Shown here one piece after another: positions 1-8,296 of a DNA stretch of 64,000 nt. Both the position numbers and the translations under genes were made by a program. How positions within the stretch are numbered: the first letter of the stretch is position 1; the number at the start of each line of letters is the position of its first letter. Source of the stretch: Pseudomonadota bacterium (GTDB lineage: Bacteria; Pseudomonadota; Alphaproteobacteria; Acetobacterales; Acetobacteraceae); assembly GCA_021805565.1 (NCBI GenBank), contig JAJZFA010000005.1, forward strand, positions 25,240 to 89,239, in the 5' to 3' direction. The notes beneath the pieces are model-generated. The model was not told the origin of the DNA. It ran no database searches and saw only the letters and a program-made list of their open reading frames with translations.

Positions 1-2073
1 GCCGGCATACAACCGCCCGGCACCGACATCGCCGCGACGTTGCAACAAGCGTATGCGTTCTGGAACGCCGGCAACGCCCATCAGGCCGAAATCGCGTGCC
101 GGCAGGTGCTCGGGGCGTGGCCCGGACAAAGCGACGCATCGCATTTGATGGGCCTGATGGCGCACGCCCAGGGCAATACCGGCCTCGCCATCGATTACTT
201 GCGCACAGCCTGCCAGGCCCCCCAGGCACCCGCGATCTATTACAGCAACCTCGCCGAAATGTGCCGCCAGAACGGCCTGCTCGCCGAAGCCGAGGACATG
301 GGCCACCGCGCCGTCGCGCTAGATCCGCTGATGGGCGGCGCCTGGAACAACCTCGGTATTATCTTGCAAGAAATGAACAAGCTGGAGGAAAGCCGCCAGT
401 GTCTCGAACGGGCGCTGGCGCTGGAGCCGGAAAATCCCCAGGCGCACAACAACCTCGGCAACACCTGCAAGCGCCTCGGCCTGATGGAAGCGGCGGAACA
501 CCACTGGACCCAGGCCATCGCGCTGCGTCCGGATTACGCCGATGTTTACAGCAACCTTGCCAACCTGCTAACCGAACGCAACGAATTCGTTCGGGCACGC
601 GCGGCGGCGGAACGCGCGATCGCGCTGAATCCGCGGCTGGCCGACGCCTATATCAATCTGGCCGGCGTGGAATCGGCCGCCCACGCTTACCATGCCGCCC
701 TGCGCCCGCTGCGTACGCTGCTCGACTTTGCCCCCGGTCATGTCGGCGCCCTGGCCGCGCTCGCGCAGACGCTGAAGGAACTGAACGACCTCGGCGCGGC
801 GGTGCAGGCCGCCGGCCGAGCGGTCGCGCTGGCTCCGCTGAACGCGGAGGCCCACAACGCGCTGGGCATCGTGTTGCAGGCCCAAGACGAACAGGAAGCG
901 GCCGCCGCCGCCTTCGCGCGGGCCGCCGAATTGCCCGGCACGATGCGGGAACAGGCGCTGATCAACCAGGCCAATTTGCATGTGGAATTCGGCCGCATCG
1001 ACACCGCCGAGGCCCTCTTCGCCCACATCCTCACCGAATTTCCCCGCTCGGTCCCCGCGTGCTTCGGGCTGGCGAACCTGCGCCGGCGGCCGCCGGACGA
1101 TCCGGTGATCGATCGCATGCGCATCTTGCTGGAAACGGACCGCACCCTGTCCCCGAACAACCTGACCCGGTTGCATTTTGGCCTGGGCAAGGCCTTGCTC
1201 GACGCGGGCGACAGCGAACAGGCCTTCCGGCACCTGAACGAGGGCAACCGCCTGAAGCGCGCGACCATCGGCTACGACGCCGATGGCGTCACGCGGTGGA
1301 TGCGCGAGATCGCCGCGGCCTATCCCGCCGCATCGTCCGGCGTTGTACCGCCGCCCGCCCGTACTGGCGTCCAGCCGGTCTTCGTCCTCGGCATGCCCCG
1401 ATCCGGAACCACGCTGATCGAGCAGATTCTCGCGTCCCACCCGTCGGTTCACGGCGCCGGCGAGTTGGTCTATATGCAGCGTGCCGTCGATGAAGCCGAA
1501 CCGTTTCCCGCCGCTGCCGCCGGCCTGTCCGCGGATCGCCTTGCCGCGGCCGGCGCGGCGTATCTGGACCAGGTTGGTTCGCTGGCGAACGGAAAGCCGT
1601 TCGTTATCGACAAGATGCCGTCGAATTTCCTGTATATTGGCCTGATCCGCCAAATCCTGCCGCACGCCCGGATTATTCATTGCCGCCGCGATCCGGTGGA
1701 CACGTGCCTGTCGTGCTACAGCCAACTTTTCGGCGGCGAGCAGACCTTTACGTACGACCAGACCGAACTAGGTCGTTTCTATCGCGATTACGACGTGCTG
1801 ATGCAGCACTGGCGATCGTTTTTGCCGGCCGAGGATTTCATCGAGGTCGAATACGAAGCCGTCGTGGACGATTACGAACGCGAGGCCCGCCGCCTGGTGG
1901 CCTTTCTGGGCCTGCCTTGGGACGATGCGTGCCTGAGTTTCCACCGCACCGAACGCGCCATCCGCACCGCGAGCGTCACGCAGGTCCGCCAGCCGATCTA
2001 TCGCCATGCCGCCCGCCGCTGGCGCCGGCACGCCGCGCAGCTTCAACCGTTGCTGACCGCGCTCGGCCTGTAA
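1..2073 (+). CDS. TPR-repeat sulfotransferase family protein (5' end outside window)
   Basis: The N-terminal half is a run of tetratricopeptide repeats (about residues 1-350, with recurring NNLG and AEAHNALG-type helices). The C-terminal half is a PAPS-dependent sulfotransferase-like domain. The 5'-phosphosulfate loop is visible as GMPRSGTTLIEQILASHP near residue 450 (counted from the TTG at 40) and the 3'-phosphate region as CRRDPVDTC near residue 548. Proteins of this architecture are thought to sulfate peptides or glycans, but the substrate here is unknown. The frame is open to base 1 with no stop, so the TTG at 40 is only the first possible start in view and the real start is probably upstream. 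The gene ends 57 bp before the convergent glutathione reductase gene. Confidence 0.85.
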   Translation, partial: AGIQPPGTDIAATLQQAYAFWNAGNAHQAEIACRQVLGAWPGQSDASHLMGLMAHAQGNTGLAIDYLRTACQAPQAPAIYYSNLAEMCRQNGLLAEAEDMGHRAVALDPLMGGAWNNLGIILQEMNKLEESRQCLERALALEPENPQAHNNLGNTCKRLGLMEAAEHHWTQAIALRPDYADVYSNLANLLTERNEFVRARAAAERAIALNPRLADAYINLAGVESAAHAYHAALRPLRTLLDFAPGHVGALAALAQTLKELNDLGAAVQAAGRAVALAPLNAEAHNALGIVLQAQDEQEAAAAAFARAAELPGTMREQALINQANLHVEFGRIDTAEALFAHILTEFPRSVPACFGLANLRRRPPDDPVIDRMRILLETDRTLSPNNLTRLHFGLGKALLDAGDSEQAFRHLNEGNRLKRATIGYDADGVTRWMREIAAAYPAASSGVVPPPARTGVQPVFVLGMPRSGTTLIEQILASHPSVHGAGELVYMQRAVDEAEPFPAAAAGLSADRLAAAGAAYLDQVGSLANGKPFVIDKMPSNFLYIGLIRQILPHARIIHCRRDPVDTCLSCYSQLFGGEQTFTYDQTELGRFYRDYDVLMQHWRSFLPAEDFIEVEYEAVVDDYEREARRLVAFLGLPWDDACLSFHRTERAIRTASVTQVRQPIYRHAARRWRRHAAQLQPLLTALGL

Positions 2074-2130
2074 CGCAGGCTGGGCGGGTGATCGCGGAAA
2101 TGAGCGAATCGCGAGCCAAGGCGGGATCCG

Positions 2131-3498
2131 CTATTCCGCTGCCTTCGCCAGATCGGTGGTGCGTGTGCGCGTCCGCAGCGTCACGAATTCCTCCGCCGCC
2201 GTCGGATGAATGCCGATGGTGCGGTCGAAATCCGCCTTGGTCGCCCCCATGACCACGGCGATGGCGATACCCTGGATGATTTCGGCCGCGTCCTCGCCCA
2301 GCATGTGCGCACCGACGACTTTTTGCGTGGCCTTGTCCACCACCAGCTTCATGGTTGTCTTGCGGCCGCGACCCGACAAATTGTGCCGCATCGGGGTGAA
2401 CCGCGTCAGATAGATATCGACCGGCCCCAGCGCACTGGCCTGTTCCTCGGTCAGCCCCACCGAAGCGACGGGCGGGGTGGTGAACACCGCTGACGGAATG
2501 TTCCGCAGCGATACCGTTCGCGGGTTATCGCCGAACAGCGAGTCAGCCAGCGCATGGCCTTCGGCGGTGGCGACCGGCGTTAAATTCACCCGGTCGGTCA
2601 CGTCGCCCATGGCGTAGATGTGCGGCTGGCTGGTTCGCAACTGGTCATCGACCTGGATCGCATTTTTCGCGTTCAGCGCAACGCCGGCCTTTTCCAGGCC
2701 AAGCCCCCCCACGTTGGCGCGCCGGCCGGTCGCGAAGAACACCAGATCGGTTGTCAGCGTGCGGCCGCCGCCGATCGACAGGACCCGGCGGTCGCCGGCG
2801 GCTTCCAGTTTCTCCGGTGTGGCGCCGGGATGCAGGATGATGCCCTGCGCCAATAACGCTTCGGCCATCGATTCGCGGATATCCTGGTCGAAACCGCGCA
2901 GCGGCAACGGCTGGCGATAGACCAGATGCACCTCGGCCCCCAGCGCGCGAAATATGCCGGCGAACTCGACGGCGATATAGCCCGACCCGACCATGACGAT
3001 ATGGCGCGGCATCGTCTTCAGAAAAAATGCGTCGTCCGAAACAATACCCAGGTCCGCTCCGGGAATATCCAGCCGTTCGGGGTAGCCGCCGGTGGCGATG
3101 ACGATGTTTTCGGCGGTAATCCGCTTGCCTGCGATTTCAACGGTATGAGGATCGACGAACACCGCCCGGCCGTCGAACACCGTCGCGCCGGCGCCGGTGA
3201 GCAGCTTGCGATAGATGCCTTCCAGCCGCCCGATCTCGCGGTCCTTGGCGGCAATCAGCTTGCCCCAGTCGTGCGAGTCCTTTTGGATTGTCCAGCCGAA
3301 GCCGATGGCATCGTCCGCCCAGGCGCCGTATTCGCCGGCCTGGACCAGCAGCTTCTTCGGCACGCAGCCGATATTGACGCAGGTGCCGCCCCAGTGGCGT
3401 TCCTCGGCCACGCCCACGCGCGCGCCATGGCCGGCGGCGATACGCGCGCACCGCACGCCGGCCGAACCGCCGCCGATGACAAACAGGTCGAAATCCAT
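2131..3498 (-). CDS. gor: glutathione-disulfide reductase
   Basis: A 455-residue class I pyridine-nucleotide disulfide oxidoreductase that reduces GSSG with NADPH in the cytoplasm. The FAD-binding motif IGGGSAG is at the N-terminus, followed by the redox pair in GGTCVNIGCVPKK (Cys40 and Cys45). A second Rossmann fold (GSGYIAVEFAG) is followed by an arginine-rich NADPH phosphate site (YRQPLPLRGFD). The C-terminal HPTAAEE supplies the catalytic His. The arginines and the C-terminus distinguish it from lipoamide dehydrogenase and mercuric reductase. I placed the start at the ATG at 3498 because the first FAD strand follows at once. An in-frame extension to 3693 would run through a tRNA gene and is rejected. 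A short inverted repeat lies just upstream of the start. Confidence 0.93.
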   Translation of the reverse strand: MDFDLFVIGGGSAGVRCARIAAGHGARVGVAEERHWGGTCVNIGCVPKKLLVQAGEYGAWADDAIGFGWTIQKDSHDWGKLIAAKDREIGRLEGIYRKLLTGAGATVFDGRAVFVDPHTVEIAGKRITAENIVIATGGYPERLDIPGADLGIVSDDAFFLKTMPRHIVMVGSGYIAVEFAGIFRALGAEVHLVYRQPLPLRGFDQDIRESMAEALLAQGIILHPGATPEKLEAAGDRRVLSIGGGRTLTTDLVFFATGRRANVGGLGLEKAGVALNAKNAIQVDDQLRTSQPHIYAMGDVTDRVNLTPVATAEGHALADSLFGDNPRTVSLRNIPSAVFTTPPVASVGLTEEQASALGPVDIYLTRFTPMRHNLSGRGRKTTMKLVVDKATQKVVGAHMLGEDAAEIIQGIAIAVVMGATKADFDRTIGIHPTAAEEFVTLRTRTRTTDLAKAAE

Positions 3499-3516
3499 GC
3501 GGGCAGTCCTCTTCTG

Positions 3517-3527
3517 TTGACGGTCAA
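3517..3527. promoter_or_regulatory. small perfect inverted repeat upstream of gor
   Basis: TTGAC-G-GTCAA is a perfect 5-bp inverted repeat centred 24 bp before the gor start codon, where a repressor or activator dimer could bind. No regulator gene is adjacent, and short repeats of this size occur by chance. Confidence 0.2.
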
Positions 3528-3655
3528 TGTGCGGCTTTGGGCGAAGTGGCGCAAGATTGACCGAGCGACAGAGCGGGTTAAGGGGCGCGCGTCGGATGCC
3601 GGATTCGGAGACAGTCTGTCCGTCCCGGCGCCGGATCGGGGCGATCCCGCGGCCA

Positions 3656-3738
3656 TGCCCACCGCCGGACTTGAACCGGCACGTCGTTTCCAACCGCGGA
3701 TTTTAAGTCCGCTGCGTCTACCATTCCGCCAGGCGGGC
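3656..3738 (-). tRNA. tRNA-Leu (anticodon UAA)
   Basis: Read on the minus strand, the acceptor stem GCCCGCC pairs with GGTGGGC (one G-U pair), with discriminator A at 3656. The D-arm, an anticodon loop with TAA (gacTTAAaatc context), a long class II variable arm and the TTCAAGT T-loop are all present. The 83-nt length and long variable arm fit tRNA-Leu. CCA is not encoded. The gene lies between gor and the acyltransferase gene. Confidence 0.95.
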
Positions 3739-4132
3739 AAGGCCGGCACGTTCTACCGGCGTCAGGGCGGACAGACCAGACCTATCGTCCGCCAGCCAGG
3801 CCCAAACGTGTATGAAATCGCCGCGCCGCTTCCGCATGTCATCAGGCCGGCGACCTCGCGGGCGCATGTGTCAGATGACCGACATTGCGAAACACGCAAG
3901 CAAAGCTGGCAAAAATGACTTGCAACCACCGTGACCAGCGGCGAAGGCTGGCAAGGCTCTCGCGCCGACGCCCGGCATGGCCACCGACGGTAGAACATCG
4001 CTCTGAGCGACGCATTCATGCAGGTGCCAAACCACCAGGAACAGAGACATTGTCCGCTGGATTGCTTCCGATTATATCCAGTTGCGGACAACGCATTTCA
4101 TCCAGTGTGGCGGGACGGCGTCCAATCGCTGG
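3739..4132. other. 394-bp non-coding stretch with a 42-bp inverted repeat
   Basis: I see no credible gene here. An inverted repeat at 4050-4091 pairs TTGTCCGC with GCGGACAA, and inner segments TGGAT and ATCCA also pair. It begins about 40 bp past the stop codon of the minus-strand acyltransferase. It could be a transcript-end hairpin without a U-tract, or the end of a decayed insertion. Confidence 0.4.
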
Positions 4133-5239
4133 TCACGGGTGGAACGGCGAAGCCGCCGGGTCCTCTGGCGACGCTTCCCTAAACGCGATCCGCACGGCAC
4201 GTCGCAGGGATTTGCCCAGCACCATGCCAGGGCGCTCGATCATCGTGTGCGCGCCCCAGGCGATCGCAAGCGAACCCAGGAAAAATACTGGCCCGGCGTG
4301 CCATCCGTGCAGGTAATGCGTCGCGACAGGAATCAGCGGATAATGAAGCAAATAAAGCGGAAAGGCGACCGCACCGATATATTGAAGCCATCGCGCGGAC
4401 AATACGTCGCCGACGCGGCGATCCGTTACCGCGGCCATTACAATGACCGTCCAGGCGGCGCCATGGAGGGACAAAAGGACGCAAACCGTGGCCGCGGGCA
4501 CGTTAAAGATCGAGACGCCAAAAATACCGGCGAAGACAGACGGCAACGTCAAGATCGTAAAAAGGGTGGCTACCGCCGCCCACCAGAGGCCGAACGGAGC
4601 ACGGCCGCGATAAAGCGATAGAGCAGCGGCCGTTCCACACAGGAATGCGGGCAAGTAGGGAAAAAGTCCGATCGTGTTGCCGCCGTCGCTCTCCAGGGTG
4701 TCGGATCGAGACCAAAAAGTAATGAGCGATGCGGCGCCCAGGCAGACAAAGATACTGGCGTCCGGGTGCCGACGGAAGAGCCAGCTCACGATAACGATGC
4801 AGGGTAGAGCGAGGTAGAATTTCATCTCCACGGGAATTGTCCAGAAATGGCCGATTCCTTCCCGCAGCATCAGATGAGCCACCGCCCGATGCCAGGTAAA
4901 GGCGCCCAAATAGGCGTAGCCAGCAAGCACGGTGGCATAGAGCGGGAAGATGCGAAAAAGGCGGGCCAAACCATAGTCGGCCAGAAAAAGGCAGGTTAAC
5001 CGGCGATCGATCGCCTGTTTGTACATCTGAGTGGTTAGAAGAAACGCACTCAGAACAAAAAAGAGCCATACACCGATCTGACCGGACGCGCTCGCGTCGA
5101 TGCCAGGGATAATGGGCATTCCCGCACTGCTCGCATGCGAGAAGACGACGAATAGCGCGGCAATACCGCGCAACCCGTCCAGCGCCGGCTGGCGATCGTC
5201 GCGAAAATGCTTCGTCGTCATACCGTTCTGTCGCCCCAC
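4133..5239 (-). CDS. acyltransferase 3 family membrane protein (OafA/YrhL type)
   Basis: An integral membrane O-acyltransferase of about 368 residues with many hydrophobic segments. The family signature PALDGLRGIAALFVVFSH lies at the N-terminus (catalytic His near residue 36), and a second conserved arginine region is further in. Family members add acetyl or other acyl groups to O-antigen, exopolysaccharide or peptidoglycan sugars. The target here cannot be read from sequence. The first start is GTG at 5239; the ATG at 5221 (MTTKHF) is also possible and would shorten the protein by six residues. The gene stands alone. Its codon usage and base composition look slightly less GC-biased than the genes around it, which is common for surface-polysaccharide modification genes. 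Confidence 0.85.
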   Translation of the reverse strand: MGRQNGMTTKHFRDDRQPALDGLRGIAALFVVFSHASSAGMPIIPGIDASASGQIGVWLFFVLSAFLLTTQMYKQAIDRRLTCLFLADYGLARLFRIFPLYATVLAGYAYLGAFTWHRAVAHLMLREGIGHFWTIPVEMKFYLALPCIVIVSWLFRRHPDASIFVCLGAASLITFWSRSDTLESDGGNTIGLFPYLPAFLCGTAAALSLYRGRAPFGLWWAAVATLFTILTLPSVFAGIFGVSIFNVPAATVCVLLSLHGAAWTVIVMAAVTDRRVGDVLSARWLQYIGAVAFPLYLLHYPLIPVATHYLHGWHAGPVFFLGSLAIAWGAHTMIERPGMVLGKSLRRAVRIAFREASPEDPAASPFHP

Positions 5240-5385
5240 GTCGCGTTACGACTAATGAACTGCCCGATCGAACGCAAGTCGATCGGGCATCCCCAGACGC
5301 CCGGCATGGGATTGTTCAGGCCCTACCGGAGGCCTTCATGCACCCCGGTCTCGACATATTCGGAGGCTGGAGCCGAATCGTTTCG

Positions 5386-5409
5386 TTGTTGCCGCGATCG
5401 CGGCAACAA
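5386..5409. repeat. perfect 24-bp palindrome
   Basis: TTGTTGCCGCGA is followed immediately by its exact reverse complement, with no loop. It lies in the gap between the double-ACT gene (minus, ends 5446) and the acyltransferase gene (minus, starts 5239). A zero-loop palindrome suits a dimeric DNA-binding protein better than an RNA terminator. No T-tract follows on either strand. Confidence 0.5.
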
Positions 5410-5445
5410 GGACCGCCCGAATCGGATGGCAAGGGACGAACGGGC

Positions 5446-5958
5446 CTACCCCTCCGCCACCGGGTGAACATCGACCATTAGTTCGTTCCCCAGCCGCTCC
5501 AGCCCCGCGCGCATCGCGTCCACCGCGGCCGGTCCCGGCGCGCGCACCGTCGCCGTCACCCGGAACAGCGCCTCGCCGCTGAACGATCCGCTGGCCACGC
5601 CGGTCGTCAGTTCCTCGATATTCACGCCATTTTCGGCCAGCACCTGGGTCACATCGCGCACGATACCCGGCCGGTCGTTGCCGACAACCTCCAGCGACAG
5701 GGCCGGCGCGGCAACCCCGACCGGCGGGCCGGCTTCGCCGCTTTGGACCACGATCCGCAGGCCCTGGCTTTCCAGCGCACGCAGGTCGTCCAGCAGCGAG
5801 TCCGGCGCATCGACCAGCACGATCCCGGCGAACTGCCCGGCCAACCGAGCCATGCGGCTTTCCAGCCAACTGCCGCCGGCCGCGGCCACGGCCCCGGACA
5901 ATGCCCGCACCAACCCCGGACGATCCGGGCCGACGACAGTCAGGATCAGCGAAGCCAT
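5446..5958 (-). CDS. double ACT-domain protein, GcvR-like
   Basis: A 170-residue protein made of two ACT domains in tandem. Each begins with a strand carrying a V(V)GxDRPGxVR motif: VVGPDRPGLVRALS near residue 8 and VVGNDRPGIVRDVT near residue 95. Length and architecture match the glycine-cleavage repressor GcvR and related amino-acid-sensing regulators. ACT pairs usually bind a small ligand at the dimer interface. No DNA-binding domain is visible, so it probably acts through a partner protein. I chose the ATG at 5958 because the first ACT strand starts right after it; the frame is open further upstream, but that part lacks domain content. It is divergent from hisD, with an inverted repeat in the shared intergenic region. 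Confidence 0.82.
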   Translation of the reverse strand: MASLILTVVGPDRPGLVRALSGAVAAAGGSWLESRMARLAGQFAGIVLVDAPDSLLDDLRALESQGLRIVVQSGEAGPPVGVAAPALSLEVVGNDRPGIVRDVTQVLAENGVNIEELTTGVASGSFSGEALFRVTATVRAPGPAAVDAMRAGLERLGNELMVDVHPVAEG

Positions 5959-6081
5959 GGCAAGTCTGTCCTCGTTCCAGCGACAGGATCCAATACCGGC
6001 AACCGCGATAGCGGACCAGCCCAGTCTGCAGATCTCGATTTGGATTGACGGTTCCGCGCAGGCGGCTTTATCCGGATCGCA

Positions 6082-6114
6082 ATAGCCGATGACGGGCCGT
6101 CCGACATCGGCTAT
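6082..6114. promoter_or_regulatory. 10-bp perfect inverted repeat in the ACT protein/hisD intergenic region
   Basis: ATAGCCGATG at 6082-6091 pairs exactly with CATCGGCTAT at 6105-6114. The 13-nt spacer is itself nearly palindromic (ACGGGCCGT). It sits 25-40 bp upstream of the hisD start and 124 bp from the divergent ACT gene. It could be an operator shared by both promoters or a leader hairpin of hisD. Confidence 0.4.
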
Positions 6115-6153
6115 GGGACGTTCGATGACCCAAGCAGTGTGTTCCCCACTCCG

Positions 6154-7440
6154 ATGATCCGGCTTTCCACGGCCGATGCCGGCTTCGACTCCGCCTTTGC
6201 CGGGCTTTTGTCGCAGGCGCGCGAAACCACCGAAGCGGTGGATCGGACTGTCGCGGACATCGTCGCCGCGGTGCGTTCCGACGGGGACCAGGCCGTTATC
6301 GCCTATACCGCCCGCTTCGATCGCCAAACACTAACCGCCGCCCGACTGCGGATTTCGACGGATGAAATCGATGCGGCGGTGGCGTCCATCCCCGCCGGTC
6401 TGGCGGCCGCGCTCGATCTGGCCGCCACCCGGATCGAGGCGTTTCACCGGGCGCAACTGCCCACCGATCTGCGGATGACCGACGCCGCGGGTGTAACGAT
6501 GGGCATGCGCTGGACGGCACTCGATGCGGTTGGGCTGTATGTGCCCGGCGGCAAGGCGGCGTATCCGTCGTCGGTGCTGATGAACGCAATTCCCGCACGC
6601 TCGGCGGGCGTGTCGCGGATCGCGATGTGCGTGCCAACGCCGGACGGCGTTCTGAATCCGCTGGTTCTGGCGGCGGCCCGGCGCGCGGGGGTTAGCGAAA
6701 TCTACCGGATCGGCGGCGCGCAGGCCATCGCGGCGCTGGCCTATGGTACCGCCAGCATTCCAGCGGTGGACCGCATCGTCGGGCCGGGTAACGCCTATGT
6801 GGCCGAGGCCAAGCGCCAGGTGTTCGGACGGGTCGGGATCGACAACATCGCCGGACCGTCGGAAGTGGTGGTGCTGGCCGACGCCGATAACGACCCAAGG
6901 CGCATCGCGGTCGATCTGTTGGCCCAGGCGGAACACGATGAGGCCGCGCAATCCATCCTGATCACCGACGACGCGGCATTCGCGGACGCGGTGGCGGCAG
7001 CGGTGCTGGCCGAATTGCCCACGCTGCCCCGTTCGGCCATCGCCGGGGCAAGCTGGACCACGCACGGCGCGATCATTTTGGTCCAGGACTGGACCCAGGC
7101 CGTCGCACTGGTCGATCGGCTGGCACCGGAACATCTGCAACTGATGCTGCGCGATCCAGAAACGGTATTCGCCAAGGTGCGCCACGCCGGGGCGGTGTTC
7201 CTCGGGCCGTTCTGTCCGGAAGCGGTGGGCGATTATGTGGCAGGCCCCAATCACGTGCTGCCAACCGGACGAACCGCACGGTTTGCGTCCGGCCTGTCGG
7301 TGTTCGATTTCCTGAAACGCACAACATTCGTGTCGGCGACACAAGCGGCACTTAATCAGGTGGGACCCGCCGCGGTGGCGCTGGCGGAAGCCGAGGGACT
7401 GCAGGCGCACGCACGCAGTATCGCGTTGCGCCTAGGCTGA
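6154..7440 (+). CDS. hisD: histidinol dehydrogenase
   Basis: Zinc metalloenzyme of 428 residues catalysing the last two steps of histidine synthesis, L-histidinol to L-histidine with two NAD+. Family blocks are clear: VPGGKAAYPSSVLMNAIPA, the signature GPSEVVVLAD, AQAEHDE with the zinc and catalytic acids, APEHLQLM, and the C-terminal GPNHVLPTG with FLKRT. Full length for the family. The ATG at 6154 gives MIRLSTADAGFD, the usual alphaproteobacterial start; a GTG at 6139 is an alternative. No other his gene is nearby, so this is a detached his locus. It converges on the hotdog-dehydratase gene with a 7-bp gap and no visible terminator. Confidence 0.95.
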   Translation: MIRLSTADAGFDSAFAGLLSQARETTEAVDRTVADIVAAVRSDGDQAVIAYTARFDRQTLTAARLRISTDEIDAAVASIPAGLAAALDLAATRIEAFHRAQLPTDLRMTDAAGVTMGMRWTALDAVGLYVPGGKAAYPSSVLMNAIPARSAGVSRIAMCVPTPDGVLNPLVLAAARRAGVSEIYRIGGAQAIAALAYGTASIPAVDRIVGPGNAYVAEAKRQVFGRVGIDNIAGPSEVVVLADADNDPRRIAVDLLAQAEHDEAAQSILITDDAAFADAVAAAVLAELPTLPRSAIAGASWTTHGAIILVQDWTQAVALVDRLAPEHLQLMLRDPETVFAKVRHAGAVFLGPFCPEAVGDYVAGPNHVLPTGRTARFASGLSVFDFLKRTTFVSATQAALNQVGPAAVALAEAEGLQAHARSIALRLG

Positions 7441-7447
7441 CCCGGCG

Positions 7448-8296
7448 TCAGAAGGTTACTTCGGCGTCCATCGCCAGATGGCCGTCTGGGTTACGTGCCC
7501 ACAGCGCGGCGCCGCCCTTGCCATCGGGGGCGCCATGCACCGAGAACGCGGCGATGTCGAACAACGGACTGACCGCGCGAAACCGGAACGATTTGACCGG
7601 TTCGACGGTGTTCCGCCGCAACAGATCGATCAACAGCGTTGCGATCAGCGGGCCATGCACAATCAGGCCAGGATAACCCTCGGTCTCCGTCACGTAACGC
7701 CGGTCGTAATGAATGCGGTGGCTGTTGAACGTCAGCGCGGAGTAACGAAACAGCAGCGCATCGCTGGGCTGGATGTCGCGGTGCCAGACTGCGTCAGTGC
7801 GCACCGGACGGGGCGCGGCCGGTGCCTCCCCTGCCCCAGGCGCGTCGCGATAGACGATGTCGTGTTCCTCTTGCAGCGCCAACCCGTTTGCGCCGGAGAT
7901 TTCATGCCGCACCAGCACGAAGCACAACGCGCCGTTGCGGCCCTGTTTGATCGTAACGTCTTGCACGGTGGAAACGCGGGTAATCGGTTCATCGACGCGT
8001 AACGGCTGGTGGAAGGTGAACCGCCCGCCGGCCCACATGCGGCGGGGCAACGGAACCGGGGGCAGGAAGCCGCCGCGCGCCGGATGGCCGTCCGGCCCCA
8101 GGATGGATTGTCGGGCGGTGGGAAGGAAATACAGCCAGTGCCACAAGGGCGGTAACGGGTCGCCGGCGGCGGGCGGCTGGTCGTCGCGGTCCAGCGTCGC
8201 CGACAGCGCCGCAACCGGAAAACGCGTGACCCGGTCGTGCAGGGTTTCCTGCCTGCCGATCCAGGATCGCAGCAGATCGACGTTCAATTCGGTCAT
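7448..8296 (-). CDS. hotdog-fold acyl-CoA dehydratase, HTD2/mesaconyl-CoA hydratase-like
   Basis: A 282-residue protein of the FAS1-like dehydratase/HTD2 group (double hotdog; related to MaoC and to mesaconyl-C4-CoA hydratase). Typical blocks are PLWHWLYFLP, GGFLPPVPLPRRMWAGG, and the C-terminal hotdog segment FRYSALTFNSHRIHYDRRY with the conserved His and Asn used in hydration, followed by GLIVHGPLIATLL. It should hydrate or dehydrate an enoyl- or hydroxyacyl-CoA thioester in the cytoplasm. The start ATG at 8296 overlaps the stop of the upstream lyase by four bases (ATGA), so the two are translationally coupled and probably act in one pathway. The exact substrate cannot be told. Confidence 0.83.
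   Translation of the reverse strand: MTELNVDLLRSWIGRQETLHDRVTRFPVAALSATLDRDDQPPAAGDPLPPLWHWLYFLPTARQSILGPDGHPARGGFLPPVPLPRRMWAGGRFTFHQPLRVDEPITRVSTVQDVTIKQGRNGALCFVLVRHEISGANGLALQEEHDIVYRDAPGAGEAPAAPRPVRTDAVWHRDIQPSDALLFRYSALTFNSHRIHYDRRYVTETEGYPGLIVHGPLIATLLIDLLRRNTVEPVKSFRFRAVSPLFDIAAFSVHGAPDGKGGAALWARNPDGHLAMDAEVTF

Noticed and set aside
568..1725. 385-codon minus-strand open frame
   Set aside because: Antisense to the TPR-sulfotransferase; composition is the Arg/Gly/Gln-rich type produced by high-GC shadow frames, and no motif is recognisable.
3499..3693. In-frame N-terminal extension of glutathione reductase
   Set aside because: It would read through the tRNA-Leu gene, and the FAD motif begins right after the ATG at 3498.
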